A stretch of DNA of 64,000 bases, taken from JANNVK01 sp031414415 (GTDB lineage: Bacteria; Acidobacteriota; Blastocatellia; Pyrinomonadales; Pyrinomonadaceae). The notes beneath the pieces were generated by a model. The model was given only the letters and a program-made list of their open reading frames with translations. It was not told where the DNA came from and searched no databases. The stretch's first letter is position 1. Each line of letters starts with the position of its first letter. Positions 32,135 to 40,960 of the stretch are shown piece after piece. The stretch lies in assembly GCA_031414415.1 (NCBI GenBank), contig JANNVK010000148.1, forward strand, positions 28,961 to 92,960. The letters run 5' to 3'. The translations under genes and the position numbers were made by a program.

Positions 32135-35116
32135 TTAACTCCACTTATCGATTTCAGTTTGAATATATTCGCCGAGATGTTCTATTTCCTTGTGTTGTTT
32201 GGTAAATGCCAAAAGTTCGTGCAGCCGCCGCATATCTTTTTCGGCTGAATCGTTGTTTCCGGCTTTTTTGTGTGTATTAAGACGATTTCCCAATGCAATA
32301 GCGATATTCGGCAGATTCTGAATTTCTCCGTGTTGCAGAGTTTCTTCCCAACGGTTGATTGCCTTGCCGTAAAACTTGATTGCTTCGTTTATTTCATCTA
32401 ATTGAACAAGTGCAATACCTTTGTTCAAAAAAGCCAAAGCCAAATCGTTTTCAAGTTCGGTGCGACCGCCGTCAACCAAACGCTGACGAATCGAAATCAC
32501 TTCGTCGTATTCGGCGATCGCTTCGTTTAATTTGCGAAAACTAAAAAGTGCATTGCCTTTGTTCATTAAAGCCGTCGCCAAATCGTTTTCAAGTTCGGTG
32601 CGACCGCCGTCAACCAAACGCTGACGAATCGAAATCACTTCGTCGTATTCGGCAATCGCTTCGTTTAATTTGCGAAAACTAAAAAGTGCATTGCCTTTGT
32701 TCATCAAAGCCGTCGCCAAATCGTTTTCAAGTTCGGTGCGACCGCCGTTAACCAAACGCTCAAATATCGAAATCGCTTTGTCGTATTCGGCAATCGCTTC
32801 TTTTAATTTGCGTAAACTATAAAGTGCATTGCCTTTGTTCATCAAAGCCGTCGCCAAATCGTTTTCAAGTTCGGTGCGACCGCCGTTAACCAAACGCTCA
32901 AATATCGAAATCGCTTTGTCTAATTCGGCGGTCGCTTCGATTAATTTGCCGAAACTACCAAGCGAAACGCCTTTCTTCACATAAGCCGAAGCCAAATTGT
33001 TGGGAAGCTCAAGATATTTGTAAATCTTTTCGGAGCATTCGTAAAGGTTGATGGCATTGGTTAAGAAATGATGCGTATATTGTTTGTCTCCTATGTTACA
33101 AAGATTATCGGCATACGATTTAATATCAAAACTATCTTCAAACTTGGGCAAGGTTGCAATTGTTTGTTTGCTGAAATAATTGTGCAGATTGTAATAGACA
33201 GAACCACGAAGGTCGCGTTCAATGGTCGCCAGATTGTGTTCTACTAACCGAGAAATATCTTCGTCGTCTGCCAATAAACGCAAGGCTTCGTAAGAAACAG
33301 GTTTATCGAAAAAGGCGACGGCTTGCAGCAATAGTTTGATGCTTGCCGATTGAGCCTCGATTTGCCGCGAAATCAAATACTTGGTGTGCGTTTCACCGTC
33401 TTTTTGTTCGTGTGCGTCAAAGGTTGTGAAATCATTCAACACACTTTGCAACGTGCCGTTCGGCGTGTGTCTGATTGAATACAGAAAACCGATCAGCGAA
33501 GTTACGGCTTGCGGAATGTAATCCGTTTTGATTAGGAATTCTTGCAAACGTGCTTCGGGTTCATTGTGCAACCCGACCGATCTGCCGTTTGTCCGCATCA
33601 TTGCCAACGCTTCAACTTCGGGCAAACCTTTGGCAATCATTTCGCCCGTGTCGTCAATCGCTTCAAAATGTTCATCCGATTCAAAACGAAGTGCCGATTG
33701 CGACAGAAACACACCGCGAATTGTATGATTGCCTTTGAACAATGCTTCAAGAAAAGCGTAAACATCACGGTTAATCAGTTGATATTTATTGTCGCCCGCC
33801 AGCCAATCTTCAAAGTTATCCAATATCAGCCAAACCTTGCCGATACTGCGAATATGTTGAAACAAAACACCGTTCAGATAAGCAAACGGAAAGCCCAAAT
33901 CAGACGGATAACCAATATTAAGCCCGATAATGTTGGCAAATTCACTGACAATTTGCGAAAGACTTTTTGTTTGTTCGCAATCAATCCGAATAATGCGTTG
34001 AACGCGGTTAAGGTAATCGGACTTGATACTATTTGTCTCGGCAACTTCGCGTAAAGCCTTGATTAAACAATAGGACTTGCCCAAACCCGTTGGAGCAACG
34101 ACAATATAAAAACGCTTTTCGGCAAACGAACCGCTGCCGCAAAAGGCATTGCGAATAGTTTTCGCTTCAACCTCACGACCGAAAACAACGGCATCAAGAT
34201 TTGTCAGATTACGGACAAACTCAGTTGGAATTGTCGGCTTTGGTGTATTGCGAAGTTCATCAAGAATCTCTTGCAACCGATAAAAAACTTCGGTTCTGAA
34301 ATCTCTCGTAAAATCAATTAGAAACTCGGTCTTGCCTTCGGTTCGATAAGCAGTTTGTTTTATATCGGCAATCTCTTTGCAAAGAACGTCAAACGATTCG
34401 CCGTGTTCACCAAGTTTATTACACAGGTTTTTGAACAGTTTGTTTTGCAAGGCAAACCCGATTCGCGGTGTCTTACATTCATCATTAAATATCCCGCAAA
34501 CCAAACTAAACCAATTGTATGAATGCACAGGCGAAGTCGGATTAGCTTGCTCTGTCCAACCTTCTTTTATGTTCTTCTGCAAAAGGTCGAAACCTGTTTG
34601 ACTGAATAAAGAAAACGATGCGGCATCGGTTCGGATAATGTCGCAGGTTTCTTCTTGCAGTTTAGAAACGAGTTTGGCTTCAATCTCAGCTTGATTGTTT
34701 ACGTTGAAAACAGCCAAAACATCGGCTTCATTTAATTGTGATTGCGGAACATCGTCAAGCGAACTTTTGATTTTTGTTTGCAAAGAATCCGCAAGTTTGG
34801 CAATCCATTTCTTTTCAAGTTTCAGGCTGTCATCTTCGCCATATTCCAACAACACGCCGCGACACGCAAACCAAGTCGCCAACAACAAAGACTTTCTCGC
34901 AGCTTTATTCAAATCGTGATTAAGTTGAGTTTTGTTGTAATCGGGAGTTTGTTTGAAGATTTTAGAAAGTGCGTGGTCGGAACCGTCTTTGAAAACATCG
35001 CCAAGCGAACCAACGCCCAATTCACTAAAAAGTGCGTCGGACAAATCACCGCTTCCAAGATATTTGCTGATACCGAAACCGATTAAAGATAAGGCAACTG
35101 AAGAAATGAGAGACAT
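32135..35116 (-). CDS. STAND-like P-loop NTPase with C-terminal TPR repeats
   Basis: A 993-residue protein. I chose the ATG at 35116, which has GGAG eight bases upstream. Residues 1-20 (SLISSVALSLIGFGISKYLG) are hydrophobic and glycine-rich and may contact membrane. Residues 50-300 are helical with no domain I can name. The NTPase follows: Walker A APTGLGKS at 341-348 and Walker B WLILDNFED at 429-437, with a helical/winged region after it. The C-terminus carries TPR units in 46-residue steps, four of them nearly identical, then two or three diverged ones. Such tripartite proteins (N-effector, NTPase switch, repeat sensor) include many signalling and antiphage proteins; a defence role here is inference. 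No obvious partner gene is adjacent. Confidence 0.78.
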   Translation of the reverse strand: MSLISSVALSLIGFGISKYLGSGDLSDALFSELGVGSLGDVFKDGSDHALSKIFKQTPDYNKTQLNHDLNKAARKSLLLATWFACRGVLLEYGEDDSLKLEKKWIAKLADSLQTKIKSSLDDVPQSQLNEADVLAVFNVNNQAEIEAKLVSKLQEETCDIIRTDAASFSLFSQTGFDLLQKNIKEGWTEQANPTSPVHSYNWFSLVCGIFNDECKTPRIGFALQNKLFKNLCNKLGEHGESFDVLCKEIADIKQTAYRTEGKTEFLIDFTRDFRTEVFYRLQEILDELRNTPKPTIPTEFVRNLTNLDAVVFGREVEAKTIRNAFCGSGSFAEKRFYIVVAPTGLGKSYCLIKALREVAETNSIKSDYLNRVQRIIRIDCEQTKSLSQIVSEFANIIGLNIGYPSDLGFPFAYLNGVLFQHIRSIGKVWLILDNFEDWLAGDNKYQLINRDVYAFLEALFKGNHTIRGVFLSQSALRFESDEHFEAIDDTGEMIAKGLPEVEALAMMRTNGRSVGLHNEPEARLQEFLIKTDYIPQAVTSLIGFLYSIRHTPNGTLQSVLNDFTTFDAHEQKDGETHTKYLISRQIEAQSASIKLLLQAVAFFDKPVSYEALRLLADDEDISRLVEHNLATIERDLRGSVYYNLHNYFSKQTIATLPKFEDSFDIKSYADNLCNIGDKQYTHHFLTNAINLYECSEKIYKYLELPNNLASAYVKKGVSLGSFGKLIEATAELDKAISIFERLVNGGRTELENDLATALMNKGNALYSLRKLKEAIAEYDKAISIFERLVNGGRTELENDLATALMNKGNALFSFRKLNEAIAEYDEVISIRQRLVDGGRTELENDLATALMNKGNALFSFRKLNEAIAEYDEVISIRQRLVDGGRTELENDLALAFLNKGIALVQLDEINEAIKFYGKAINRWEETLQHGEIQNLPNIAIALGNRLNTHKKAGNNDSAEKDMRRLHELLAFTKQHKEIEHLGEYIQTEIDKWS
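32461..33012 (-). repeat. Four 138-bp tandem units inside the STAND gene
   Basis: The coding sequence repeats with an exact 138-bp period: the anchor TGCGACCGCCGT begins at 32461, 32599, 32737 and 32875. Each unit encodes 46 residues (GGRTELENDLATALMNKGNA, then ..LNEAIAEYDE..). Units 1 and 2 are almost identical at DNA level, as are 3 and 4 over most of their length, which indicates recent expansion or gene conversion. Confidence 0.92.
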
Positions 35117-35484
35117 TTTGAAACTCCATGACGAAATAGAATAACTGCTTTGAAATATAGTAAATGAAAACGTCTGATTGGCAAAGAAAAAAGGTTCGTA
35201 GCATGGAAGAAGTCTGCTTTGCATACGGTGGAATAATATCTACACTTGCGTATATAGGAAGCGTACGCCACAGACACAAGCCCGGTTTGCATGGGGCAGA
35301 GAATACTGTCGTCCGCAAAAGGACTCTAAATCTCTTCTACCAACGACTACACGCTCACGCATGTAGCTTAAATTTTTTGTCTGCAAACAGACTCAAATGA
35401 ACCAATCAGGAAAAGCCAAAACAAAAGCGTCCGAAGCTAAACTCCGAACGCTGAGATTTAACATTTACAATTAACAACTCACAA
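35117..35484. other. Non-coding stretch upstream of the STAND gene
   Basis: I see no convincing gene. A short open frame at 35164-35400 has no family resemblance and no ribosome binding site. The segment 35370-35490 has AACTCCGAACGCTGAG and AATTAACAACTCACAATTAA, the latter a relic of the AATTGTTAATT repeat family. The promoter of the STAND gene should be here but I cannot place it. Confidence 0.5.
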
Positions 35485-35586
35485 TTAAAAAGCCGGTTCC
35501 TCATAAATCCCATAAACATCTCGCAAAGCTGTGCAGATTTCCTCGACTGTGGCGTAGGCTTTTACGGCTTCGATGGTTGCGGGCAT
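35485..35586 (-). pseudogene. Detached copy of the acyl-CoA mutase 3' end (fragment A)
   Basis: The minus strand encodes MPATIEAVKAYATVEEICTA, LRDVYGIYEEPAF and a stop, which is the last 33 codons of the mutase gene at 36708-38369 with one residue changed (PSTIEAV to PATIEAV). The DNA match is near-perfect from the stop up to about 35588, then stops abruptly. Only the 3' end is present. Too short to function alone. Confidence 0.9.
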
Positions 35587-35596
35587 CGTGGTTAAA

Positions 35597-35815
35597 CTAA
35601 GAAACTCGAAGGACGTTTTCTAACGATTGAGGCAGAGTTACAGAATGAAATCTTTCAAAAGAATAGCCATAATCTTCGCCCGACTCATCAACGATTCGAA
35701 TTAATCCTTCCGTTGCGGCTTCTTCATCAACAACAGTTTGATAAATTTTTCCAAATTCCAACGATGCTTCGTAACCTTTGTTGTCGATACAAACTACAAA
35801 TTCTTGTTCATTCAT
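35597..35815 (-). CDS. Hypothetical small acidic protein
   Basis: A 72-residue protein starting MNEQEFVVCIDNKGYEASLE, with GKIYQTVVDEEAATEGLIRI and DESGEDYGYSFERFHSV. I recognise this as a widespread small uncharacterised protein type (a short beta-barrel-like fold is plausible) but know of no function. It lies between two detached copies of the mutase 3' end. Confidence 0.7.
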   Translation of the reverse strand: MNEQEFVVCIDNKGYEASLEFGKIYQTVVDEEAATEGLIRIVDESGEDYGYSFERFHSVTLPQSLENVLRVS

Positions 35816-35889
35816 AACTAATCCAAAAACGGCAATTTTATCTTAATTTCTTCGCTTACTCGAACAAAGTCTATCATTTGTATCAACTT

Positions 35890-35940
35890 TTAGAATGCAG
35901 GTTCCTCATAAATCTCATAAACATCTCGCATAACTGAAGA
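35890..35940 (-). pseudogene. Detached copy of the acyl-CoA mutase 3' end (fragment B)
   Basis: The minus strand ends MRDVYEIYEEPAF and a stop, matching the last 13 codons of the mutase gene (LRDVYGIYEEPAF) with two changes. Upstream of that the sequence diverges. It is shorter and more decayed than fragment A and in the same orientation. Confidence 0.85.
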
Positions 35941-35960
35941 GATTTATCCAAAACATTGTG

Positions 35961-36698
35961 TCACCGAAATATGCCTCGAGCCTTCAAGACTCCATTTTTC
36001 TTGACGATAAATAGGTCTTCAACGTATGCTCCCATCAAGCACCTTGCTCGATTTCCTTCAATCGCGAAAAAAGGCTTTGGATAAATCTCTTTAATTTGAA
36101 TTGGCTTTAGATTTCCCGTTTCAAAGTAAACAGGAGCGTCAAATTCTAAGGAAATCGACTTAAATGGCTTTCGATGATAATCGTCGAATCTGTATGGATC
36201 ACCACAACTCGCCCATTTTCCGTCTTTGGTTTTATTAACATCGAAATATTGGTATTTTTCGTGATAAAGTTTTCCATTATATTCCGAAACAAACAATAAA
36301 ACGTGTCGATACTTCGAAAAAGAAGGTTCTCCGTAATGATCATACACCTCAAATTCAATCATTTCTTTGTCATAATTCCCATAAATATTATGAACTATTT
36401 TGTATTTAGCTTGGAATGCCGAGTCCATCAAAATTTCACCTTTGTCTAATTTAGGATTAAATGGTTTAACTTCAATTTTCTCGCCAACGAATACATAGAT
36501 TTTATCAGGTTTATTTTCTTCCAACTCCTTATCCAATTCATCAAGTATTTTCTTTTCTTCAGCTGAAATCTTAGTCTTTTGAATTTTAGAGCCGCCAGTC
36601 TTCTTTCGCCTGGTTTTGGATTGACCATCAATTGGATGTGCCCAAACAAGAATTAATAACGACAAAAAGAACGTAAGAAAGTAAGTTGTTTTATTCAT
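35961..36698 (-). CDS. Hypothetical secreted protein
   Basis: A 245-residue protein with a signal peptide (TTYFLTFFLSLLILVWAHPI, cleavage likely after Gly-Gln). A Lys-rich linker follows (KTRRKKTGGSKIQKTKIS), then a beta-rich domain with no family I recognise. It lies between fragment B and the intact mutase gene, 9 bp downstream of the latter, on the same strand, so it may be co-transcribed with it. Confidence 0.75.
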   Translation of the reverse strand: MNKTTYFLTFFLSLLILVWAHPIDGQSKTRRKKTGGSKIQKTKISAEEKKILDELDKELEENKPDKIYVFVGEKIEVKPFNPKLDKGEILMDSAFQAKYKIVHNIYGNYDKEMIEFEVYDHYGEPSFSKYRHVLLFVSEYNGKLYHEKYQYFDVNKTKDGKWASCGDPYRFDDYHRKPFKSISLEFDAPVYFETGNLKPIQIKEIYPKPFFAIEGNRARCLMGAYVEDLFIVKKNGVLKARGIFR

Positions 36699-36707
36699 TT
36701 ACCACTC

Positions 36708-38369
36708 CTAAAATGCTGGTTCCTCATAAATCCCATAAACATCTCGCAAAGCCGTGCAGATTTCTTCGACTGTGGCGTAGGCTTTGACGGCTTCGATGGT
36801 TGAGGGCATGGTGTTTTCGTTTTCTACTGCGGCTTTCTTTAATTTTTCGAGAGCGTTGGAAACTGCACCTTTGTCGCGTGTCGTTTTGACCCGTGCGAGG
36901 CGTTCGAGTTGGTGATCGCGGACGTTTTCGTCGATTTTTAGAATTTGAGTTGAAGAAATCTCATCTGGCATTTGATATTTGTTGACACCGACGATTATTT
37001 GCTCTTTTCGTTCGACTGCTTTTTGATATTGATAGGCAGATTCCTGAATTTCGCGTTGCGGAAATCCAGCCTCGATTGCTTCAACCATGCCGCCGAAACC
37101 GTCGATTTTTTCGAAATATTCGAAACAGCCGTCTTCCATTTTCTTCGTAAGTGCTTCCACATACCACGAACCGCCGAGTGGATCTATCGTGTTCGCAACG
37201 CCTGTTTCTTCGGCGATAATTTGCTGTGTGCGAAGGGCGATTAGAGCGGAAGCATCGGTTGGAAGTGCCAGAGCTTCGTCGTAACTATCTGTGTGCAAGG
37301 AGTTTGTGCCGCCGAGAACTCCAGCTAGTGCCTGAATCGCAACTCGTGCGATATTGTTGAGCGGTTGTTGCGAAGTGAGCGAAACTCCGGCAGTTTGCGT
37401 GTGAAAACGCATCTGCAAACTTCTTGGATTTTTCGCACCGAAACGCTCACGCATTGTTTTTGCCCAAACAACTCTTGCGGCTCGATATTTCGCGATTTCC
37501 TCAAAAAAGTCGTTGTGTGCATTGAAGAAAAACGAGATTCGCGGGACAAATTCGTCAACATCCAAACCGCGTTCGATTCCGTATTGAACATATTCCACGC
37601 CATCGCGGAGTGTAAATGCGAGCTCTTGCAAGGCGGTCGCACCAGCTTCACGGATGTGATAACCGCTGACGGAAATCGGATTATATTTTGGCAAGTGTTT
37701 AGAGGAAAATTCGAGCGTATCAACCACCAATTTCATCGCAGGTTTGATCGGATAAATCCACTCTTTTTGGGCAATATATTCTTTTAAAATGTCATTCTGA
37801 AGCGTGCCGGAAATTTTGTTGAAGTCGCAACCTTGTTTCTCTGCAAGTGCAACGTAAAACGCCAAAAATATCGAAGCCGGAGCGTTAATTGTCTGCGAAA
37901 CGGTAACTTGCTCGAGCGGAATTCCATCAAATAACGCCTCAAAATCCGCAAAACTCGAAACCGCCACACCGCATTTCCCAACTTCGCCTTCCGAAAGCGG
38001 CGAATCTGCATCCAAACCCATCAAAGCTGGAAGATCGTAAGCGGTCGAAAGTCCAGTTTGACCTTGAGTCATCAAATATTTAAAGCGTTTGTTGGTTTCC
38101 TCAGGCGAAGAAAAACCCGCAAATTGCCGCATTGTCCAGAGTTTTCCGCGATAACCGGTTGGGTGAATGCCGCGTTTGTATGGATATTCGCCAGGGAAGC
38201 CGACATCGTCAATTTCCGCAACGTTTTCTTCAGTAAAAAGACGTTCGACAGGTTCAAGCGAAACACCTTCGAAAGATTGCTTTCGTTCCGGCGATTTATC
38301 TAAAACTTTCTGCAAGGTTTCTTGTTCCCAACGGTTTAAATCGGTTTGCAATTCTTTTACTTCAGACAT
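36708..38369 (-). CDS. Methylmalonyl-CoA mutase family, large (substrate) subunit
   Basis: A 553-residue TIM-barrel acyl-CoA mutase subunit. Hallmarks: PYKRGIHPTGYRGKLWTMRQ, GLSTAYDLPALMGLDAD, SGTLQNDILKEYIAQKEWIY, ISVSGYHIREAGATALQEL, RFHTQTAGVSLTSQQPLNN, and GVNKYQMPDE near the end. The C-terminal B12-binding domain is absent, so it needs a separate small subunit, as in the two-component mutases for methylmalonyl-, isobutyryl- or 2-hydroxyisobutyryl-CoA. The small subunit and the MeaB-type chaperone are not in this window. Substrate cannot be fixed. Two detached copies of its 3' end lie downstream. Confidence 0.92.
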   Translation of the reverse strand: MSEVKELQTDLNRWEQETLQKVLDKSPERKQSFEGVSLEPVERLFTEENVAEIDDVGFPGEYPYKRGIHPTGYRGKLWTMRQFAGFSSPEETNKRFKYLMTQGQTGLSTAYDLPALMGLDADSPLSEGEVGKCGVAVSSFADFEALFDGIPLEQVTVSQTINAPASIFLAFYVALAEKQGCDFNKISGTLQNDILKEYIAQKEWIYPIKPAMKLVVDTLEFSSKHLPKYNPISVSGYHIREAGATALQELAFTLRDGVEYVQYGIERGLDVDEFVPRISFFFNAHNDFFEEIAKYRAARVVWAKTMRERFGAKNPRSLQMRFHTQTAGVSLTSQQPLNNIARVAIQALAGVLGGTNSLHTDSYDEALALPTDASALIALRTQQIIAEETGVANTIDPLGGSWYVEALTKKMEDGCFEYFEKIDGFGGMVEAIEAGFPQREIQESAYQYQKAVERKEQIIVGVNKYQMPDEISSTQILKIDENVRDHQLERLARVKTTRDKGAVSNALEKLKKAAVENENTMPSTIEAVKAYATVEEICTALRDVYGIYEEPAF

Positions 38370-38621
38370 ATTTGTATCCTAAAAAATTTTTTTATATCAC
38401 CATAAAATTTACATTTAGTTTTGTTTTTATTCAAATAACGGTTGGCAAAAAATAGAAGTGCGGCTTGCATTCGGGAAACGCAAGCCGCTGATTTTCGGAA
38501 GGGCAAAACAGTAGGATAAGTGGAGATGATAGGCAACAGGCAGTGTTATTTGACGGGCATTTGTGTCTTCATGAAACATTTCTCCACAATGAATCTTCCC
38601 TAAAGACACGAGAAACTTTTT
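38370..38621 (-). other. Gap with a strong hairpin (possible terminator for the ftsB operon)
   Basis: This 252-bp gap holds no gene I can support. At 38460-38488 it contains a perfect 9-bp stem, GCGGCTTGC and GCAAGCCGC with an 11-base loop. Read on the minus strand the hairpin is followed after eight bases by a run of six T, so it could end transcripts coming from ftsB, or serve as a processing site. Confidence 0.5.
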
Positions 38622-38921
38622 TTATTTGCGAACGAAGCCAAGTTTTTGAGATTCACGCTCAATTGTTGCTTCGTCGGTTTTCAAACTATGAACTTCTTGT
38701 TGCAAAATCACATTTGCAGCGTTCAGTTCTTCAATTTCTTTATTAAGTTCAGTATTTTGTTGAACTTCATTTCGTGATTCTGAAAAAGCACGAATGTTAA
38801 TTGTCAGGCAAATTAAACCAGCCAATAAGACTACAATCGTAAACAAAAACCATTGCGGCATTGATTCCTCGCGTTTTTTGGAACTTATTCGAGTCCTATT
38901 ATTTCTTTTAGGTGTTGCCAT
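38622..38921 (-). CDS. ftsB: FtsB/DivIC-like septum formation initiator
   Basis: A 99-residue bitopic protein: a basic N-terminal tail (TPKRNNRTRISSKKREE), one membrane helix (WFLFTIVVLLAGLICLTINI), and a coiled coil (SRNEVQQNTELNKEIEELNA). It ends in an ERESQKLGFVRK motif typical of FtsB/DivIC. It links the FtsQ and FtsL components of the division machinery. I took the ATG at 38921, four bases after the phosphohexomutase stop. Confidence 0.8.
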   Translation of the reverse strand: MATPKRNNRTRISSKKREESMPQWFLFTIVVLLAGLICLTINIRAFSESRNEVQQNTELNKEIEELNAANVILQQEVHSLKTDEATIERESQKLGFVRK

Positions 38922-38925
38922 TATT

Positions 38926-40317
38926 TTAATCAAGTAAAAATTTGCGACCTTCTTCAAGCAAATTATCTAAATCTTTTTTACTTTCGCTTTCGGCGTAAAT
39001 TCGAACCATCGGTTCGGTGCCAGATGGACGCATTAACATCCAACTATCATCGGCAAAGATAAACTTTACGCCATCCATCCGATTAATTTTTTCAATCTTC
39101 TTTCCGCCGATTTCTCTCGGTTCGCGGGAAAGTCTTTCCGCTAAACTTGCTGCAATTTCGGGTGTTAATTTGACTCCAATTCTCCCCGATTCAAGATTTC
39201 CAACTCGGTCAGTTAACTCTTTTAACTGTTCCGTTAAACTTCCACCGCGTTCAGCCACTGCTTCGGCTGCCAACAAACAAGCGAGTATTCCATCTTTTTC
39301 AGGAATGTGACCTCTAATTGAAAGTCCGGCTGATTCTTCGCCGCCAAGAATAATCTTGTCTTCATTTATCAACTCACCAATAAATTTAAAGCCGACTGGT
39401 GTTTCGTAAAGCTCTAATCCACGAGACTTAGCGACTCTGTCAACAAGATGTGATGTTGCGACTGATCTTGCAACGCCTTGTTTCCAACCACGACTTTCAG
39501 CTAAATAATCTGTCAAAAGAGCGACTAGCTGATTTGGCGTAATAAATTCGCCATTGCTGTCAATAACTCCGAAACGATCCGCGTCACCATCTGTCGCAAG
39601 TCCAAGTGTTAAGCGTTTCGTTTTAACAATTTCGCGAAGTTCGTCAAGCTGCTTTTCACTCGGTTCAGGCGAACGCCCACCAAATGTTACATCTCGCCAA
39701 TCGTGGATGGTTTCAACCTCTAATCCTAAATCTCGCAACACTTTATCTAAATATCCACGACCTGTTCCGTATAAAGGGTCAAATGCATATTTACCGTTTG
39801 CTTTGGTAAGTGTGTCAAAATGAACCTTGGTTTTTAACTCTTCTAAATAAGAAAATAGGGGATTGTATTCTTCGATTGTGCCGCCATTTTTGTTTGATAA
39901 ATTTGGCTTACTTTCGATAATTGTTTCAATTCGTTGAGTAACTTCGGGCATTGCTGGTGCTCCATCTGAAGTTGAAAATTTAATTCCTTGATATTCAGGC
40001 GGATTGTGCGAAGCTGTAAAATTAATCGCACCGCTTGCAAGTTCTTTTCGTATTGAATATGAAATTGTTGGGGTTGGGGTTGGGTGATTGCAAAGTAAAA
40101 CTCTAAATCCTTTGTTTTTTGCAATCTCAGCTGCAACTTCGCAAAACTTTTCGCCCATAAAGCGAGTGTCGTTTCCAATAATAATTGTCTGCTGTGTTTC
40201 GTTGTTTATTTCTGTCAAATAACTGCAAATCGATTCTGTTACAAGACGAACATTAGCAAATGTAAATTCGTCTGCGATTATTGAACGCCAGCCAGATGTT
40301 CCGAAGCGAATAGCCAT
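38926..40317 (-). CDS. Phosphoglucomutase/phosphomannomutase family protein
   Basis: A 463-residue alpha-D-phosphohexomutase. FGTSGWRSIIADEFT is the entry motif, NFTASHNPPEYQGIK carries the phosphorylated catalytic Ser, LATDGDADRFGV binds Mg2+, and GGEESAGLS and RPSGTEPMVRIYAE are the sugar and phosphate loops. It interconverts hexose-1- and hexose-6-phosphates and would feed nucleotide-sugar pools, including those for the polysaccharide cluster. The specific sugar (glucose, mannose or glucosamine) is not certain. Confidence 0.93.
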   Translation of the reverse strand: MAIRFGTSGWRSIIADEFTFANVRLVTESICSYLTEINNETQQTIIIGNDTRFMGEKFCEVAAEIAKNKGFRVLLCNHPTPTPTISYSIRKELASGAINFTASHNPPEYQGIKFSTSDGAPAMPEVTQRIETIIESKPNLSNKNGGTIEEYNPLFSYLEELKTKVHFDTLTKANGKYAFDPLYGTGRGYLDKVLRDLGLEVETIHDWRDVTFGGRSPEPSEKQLDELREIVKTKRLTLGLATDGDADRFGVIDSNGEFITPNQLVALLTDYLAESRGWKQGVARSVATSHLVDRVAKSRGLELYETPVGFKFIGELINEDKIILGGEESAGLSIRGHIPEKDGILACLLAAEAVAERGGSLTEQLKELTDRVGNLESGRIGVKLTPEIAASLAERLSREPREIGGKKIEKINRMDGVKFIFADDSWMLMRPSGTEPMVRIYAESESKKDLDNLLEEGRKFLLD

Positions 40318-40960
40318 TTCATTCCAATAAAATAAAACTCTTGATAAAGTTTACAATCTTCGTAACACTGGATTTACCCTTGAAGTTTTAAAAATTTATC
40401 ATAGCAACTAATAACTTGTAAAACGTTTTTAATAAACTATAACACCATTATAATCAACAAGTTCTGAGAAATCATTCAAGTATAAGGTAAAGTAAGTGCT
40501 TAAAGTGAACGACAGGTAAACGAAAAATACGTTTTTATCTTAACTTCATTAAAACAAATACTTTCTAGTTGGGCTGATAAGCCATTGGAGATAATGAAAA
40601 TATAATGTTTAAGCATTTATTTAATCACTTTTAAGCATTTTTTAAAACCTTGACGATGTATTTTTAATTTTTTGTTATTGGAATGAGTCATTATAACTCT
40701 TTTAGTAGTAAAAACTTGTAAATGAGTCATAAAGACACATTAATAATTTGTTTGAGAACAACAAAATATTGGCTATCTGTATTATCCACAATGTTTAAGA
40801 GCAAATTGTATTAACGGCATAGATTTTGCAACATAAATCATAGAAACAGCTCTCGGTTCGGTTCAAATTATATCCAAACGAAAGTCTAAAAATTAATAAC
40901 TTCAAAAGCCAACCGGCTTTATTTGAGAAACCTACATTATATTTCGGAGAAATCGCAATT
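40318..40960. promoter_or_regulatory. 643-bp AT-rich gap upstream of the radical SAM gene
   Basis: No gene is evident. It contains AAGCATTT direct repeats at about 40612-40640 and GAGTCAT repeats (40685 and 40723). A short hairpin AAAGCC..GGCTTT at 40905-40920 lies ~40 bp before the ATG in the likely leader. The space is unusually long for this dense window, so a regulatory leader or unrecognised RNA is possible. Confidence 0.35.

Noticed and set aside
35164..35400. A 78-codon open frame upstream of the STAND gene on the opposite strand
   Set aside because: No ribosome binding site, no family resemblance and odd amino-acid composition; it lies in the probable promoter region of the STAND gene.
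35250..35400. A possible tRNA or tmRNA-like stretch
   Set aside because: I could not fold a cloverleaf with a T-loop GTTCRA motif, and no tag-peptide pattern appears.
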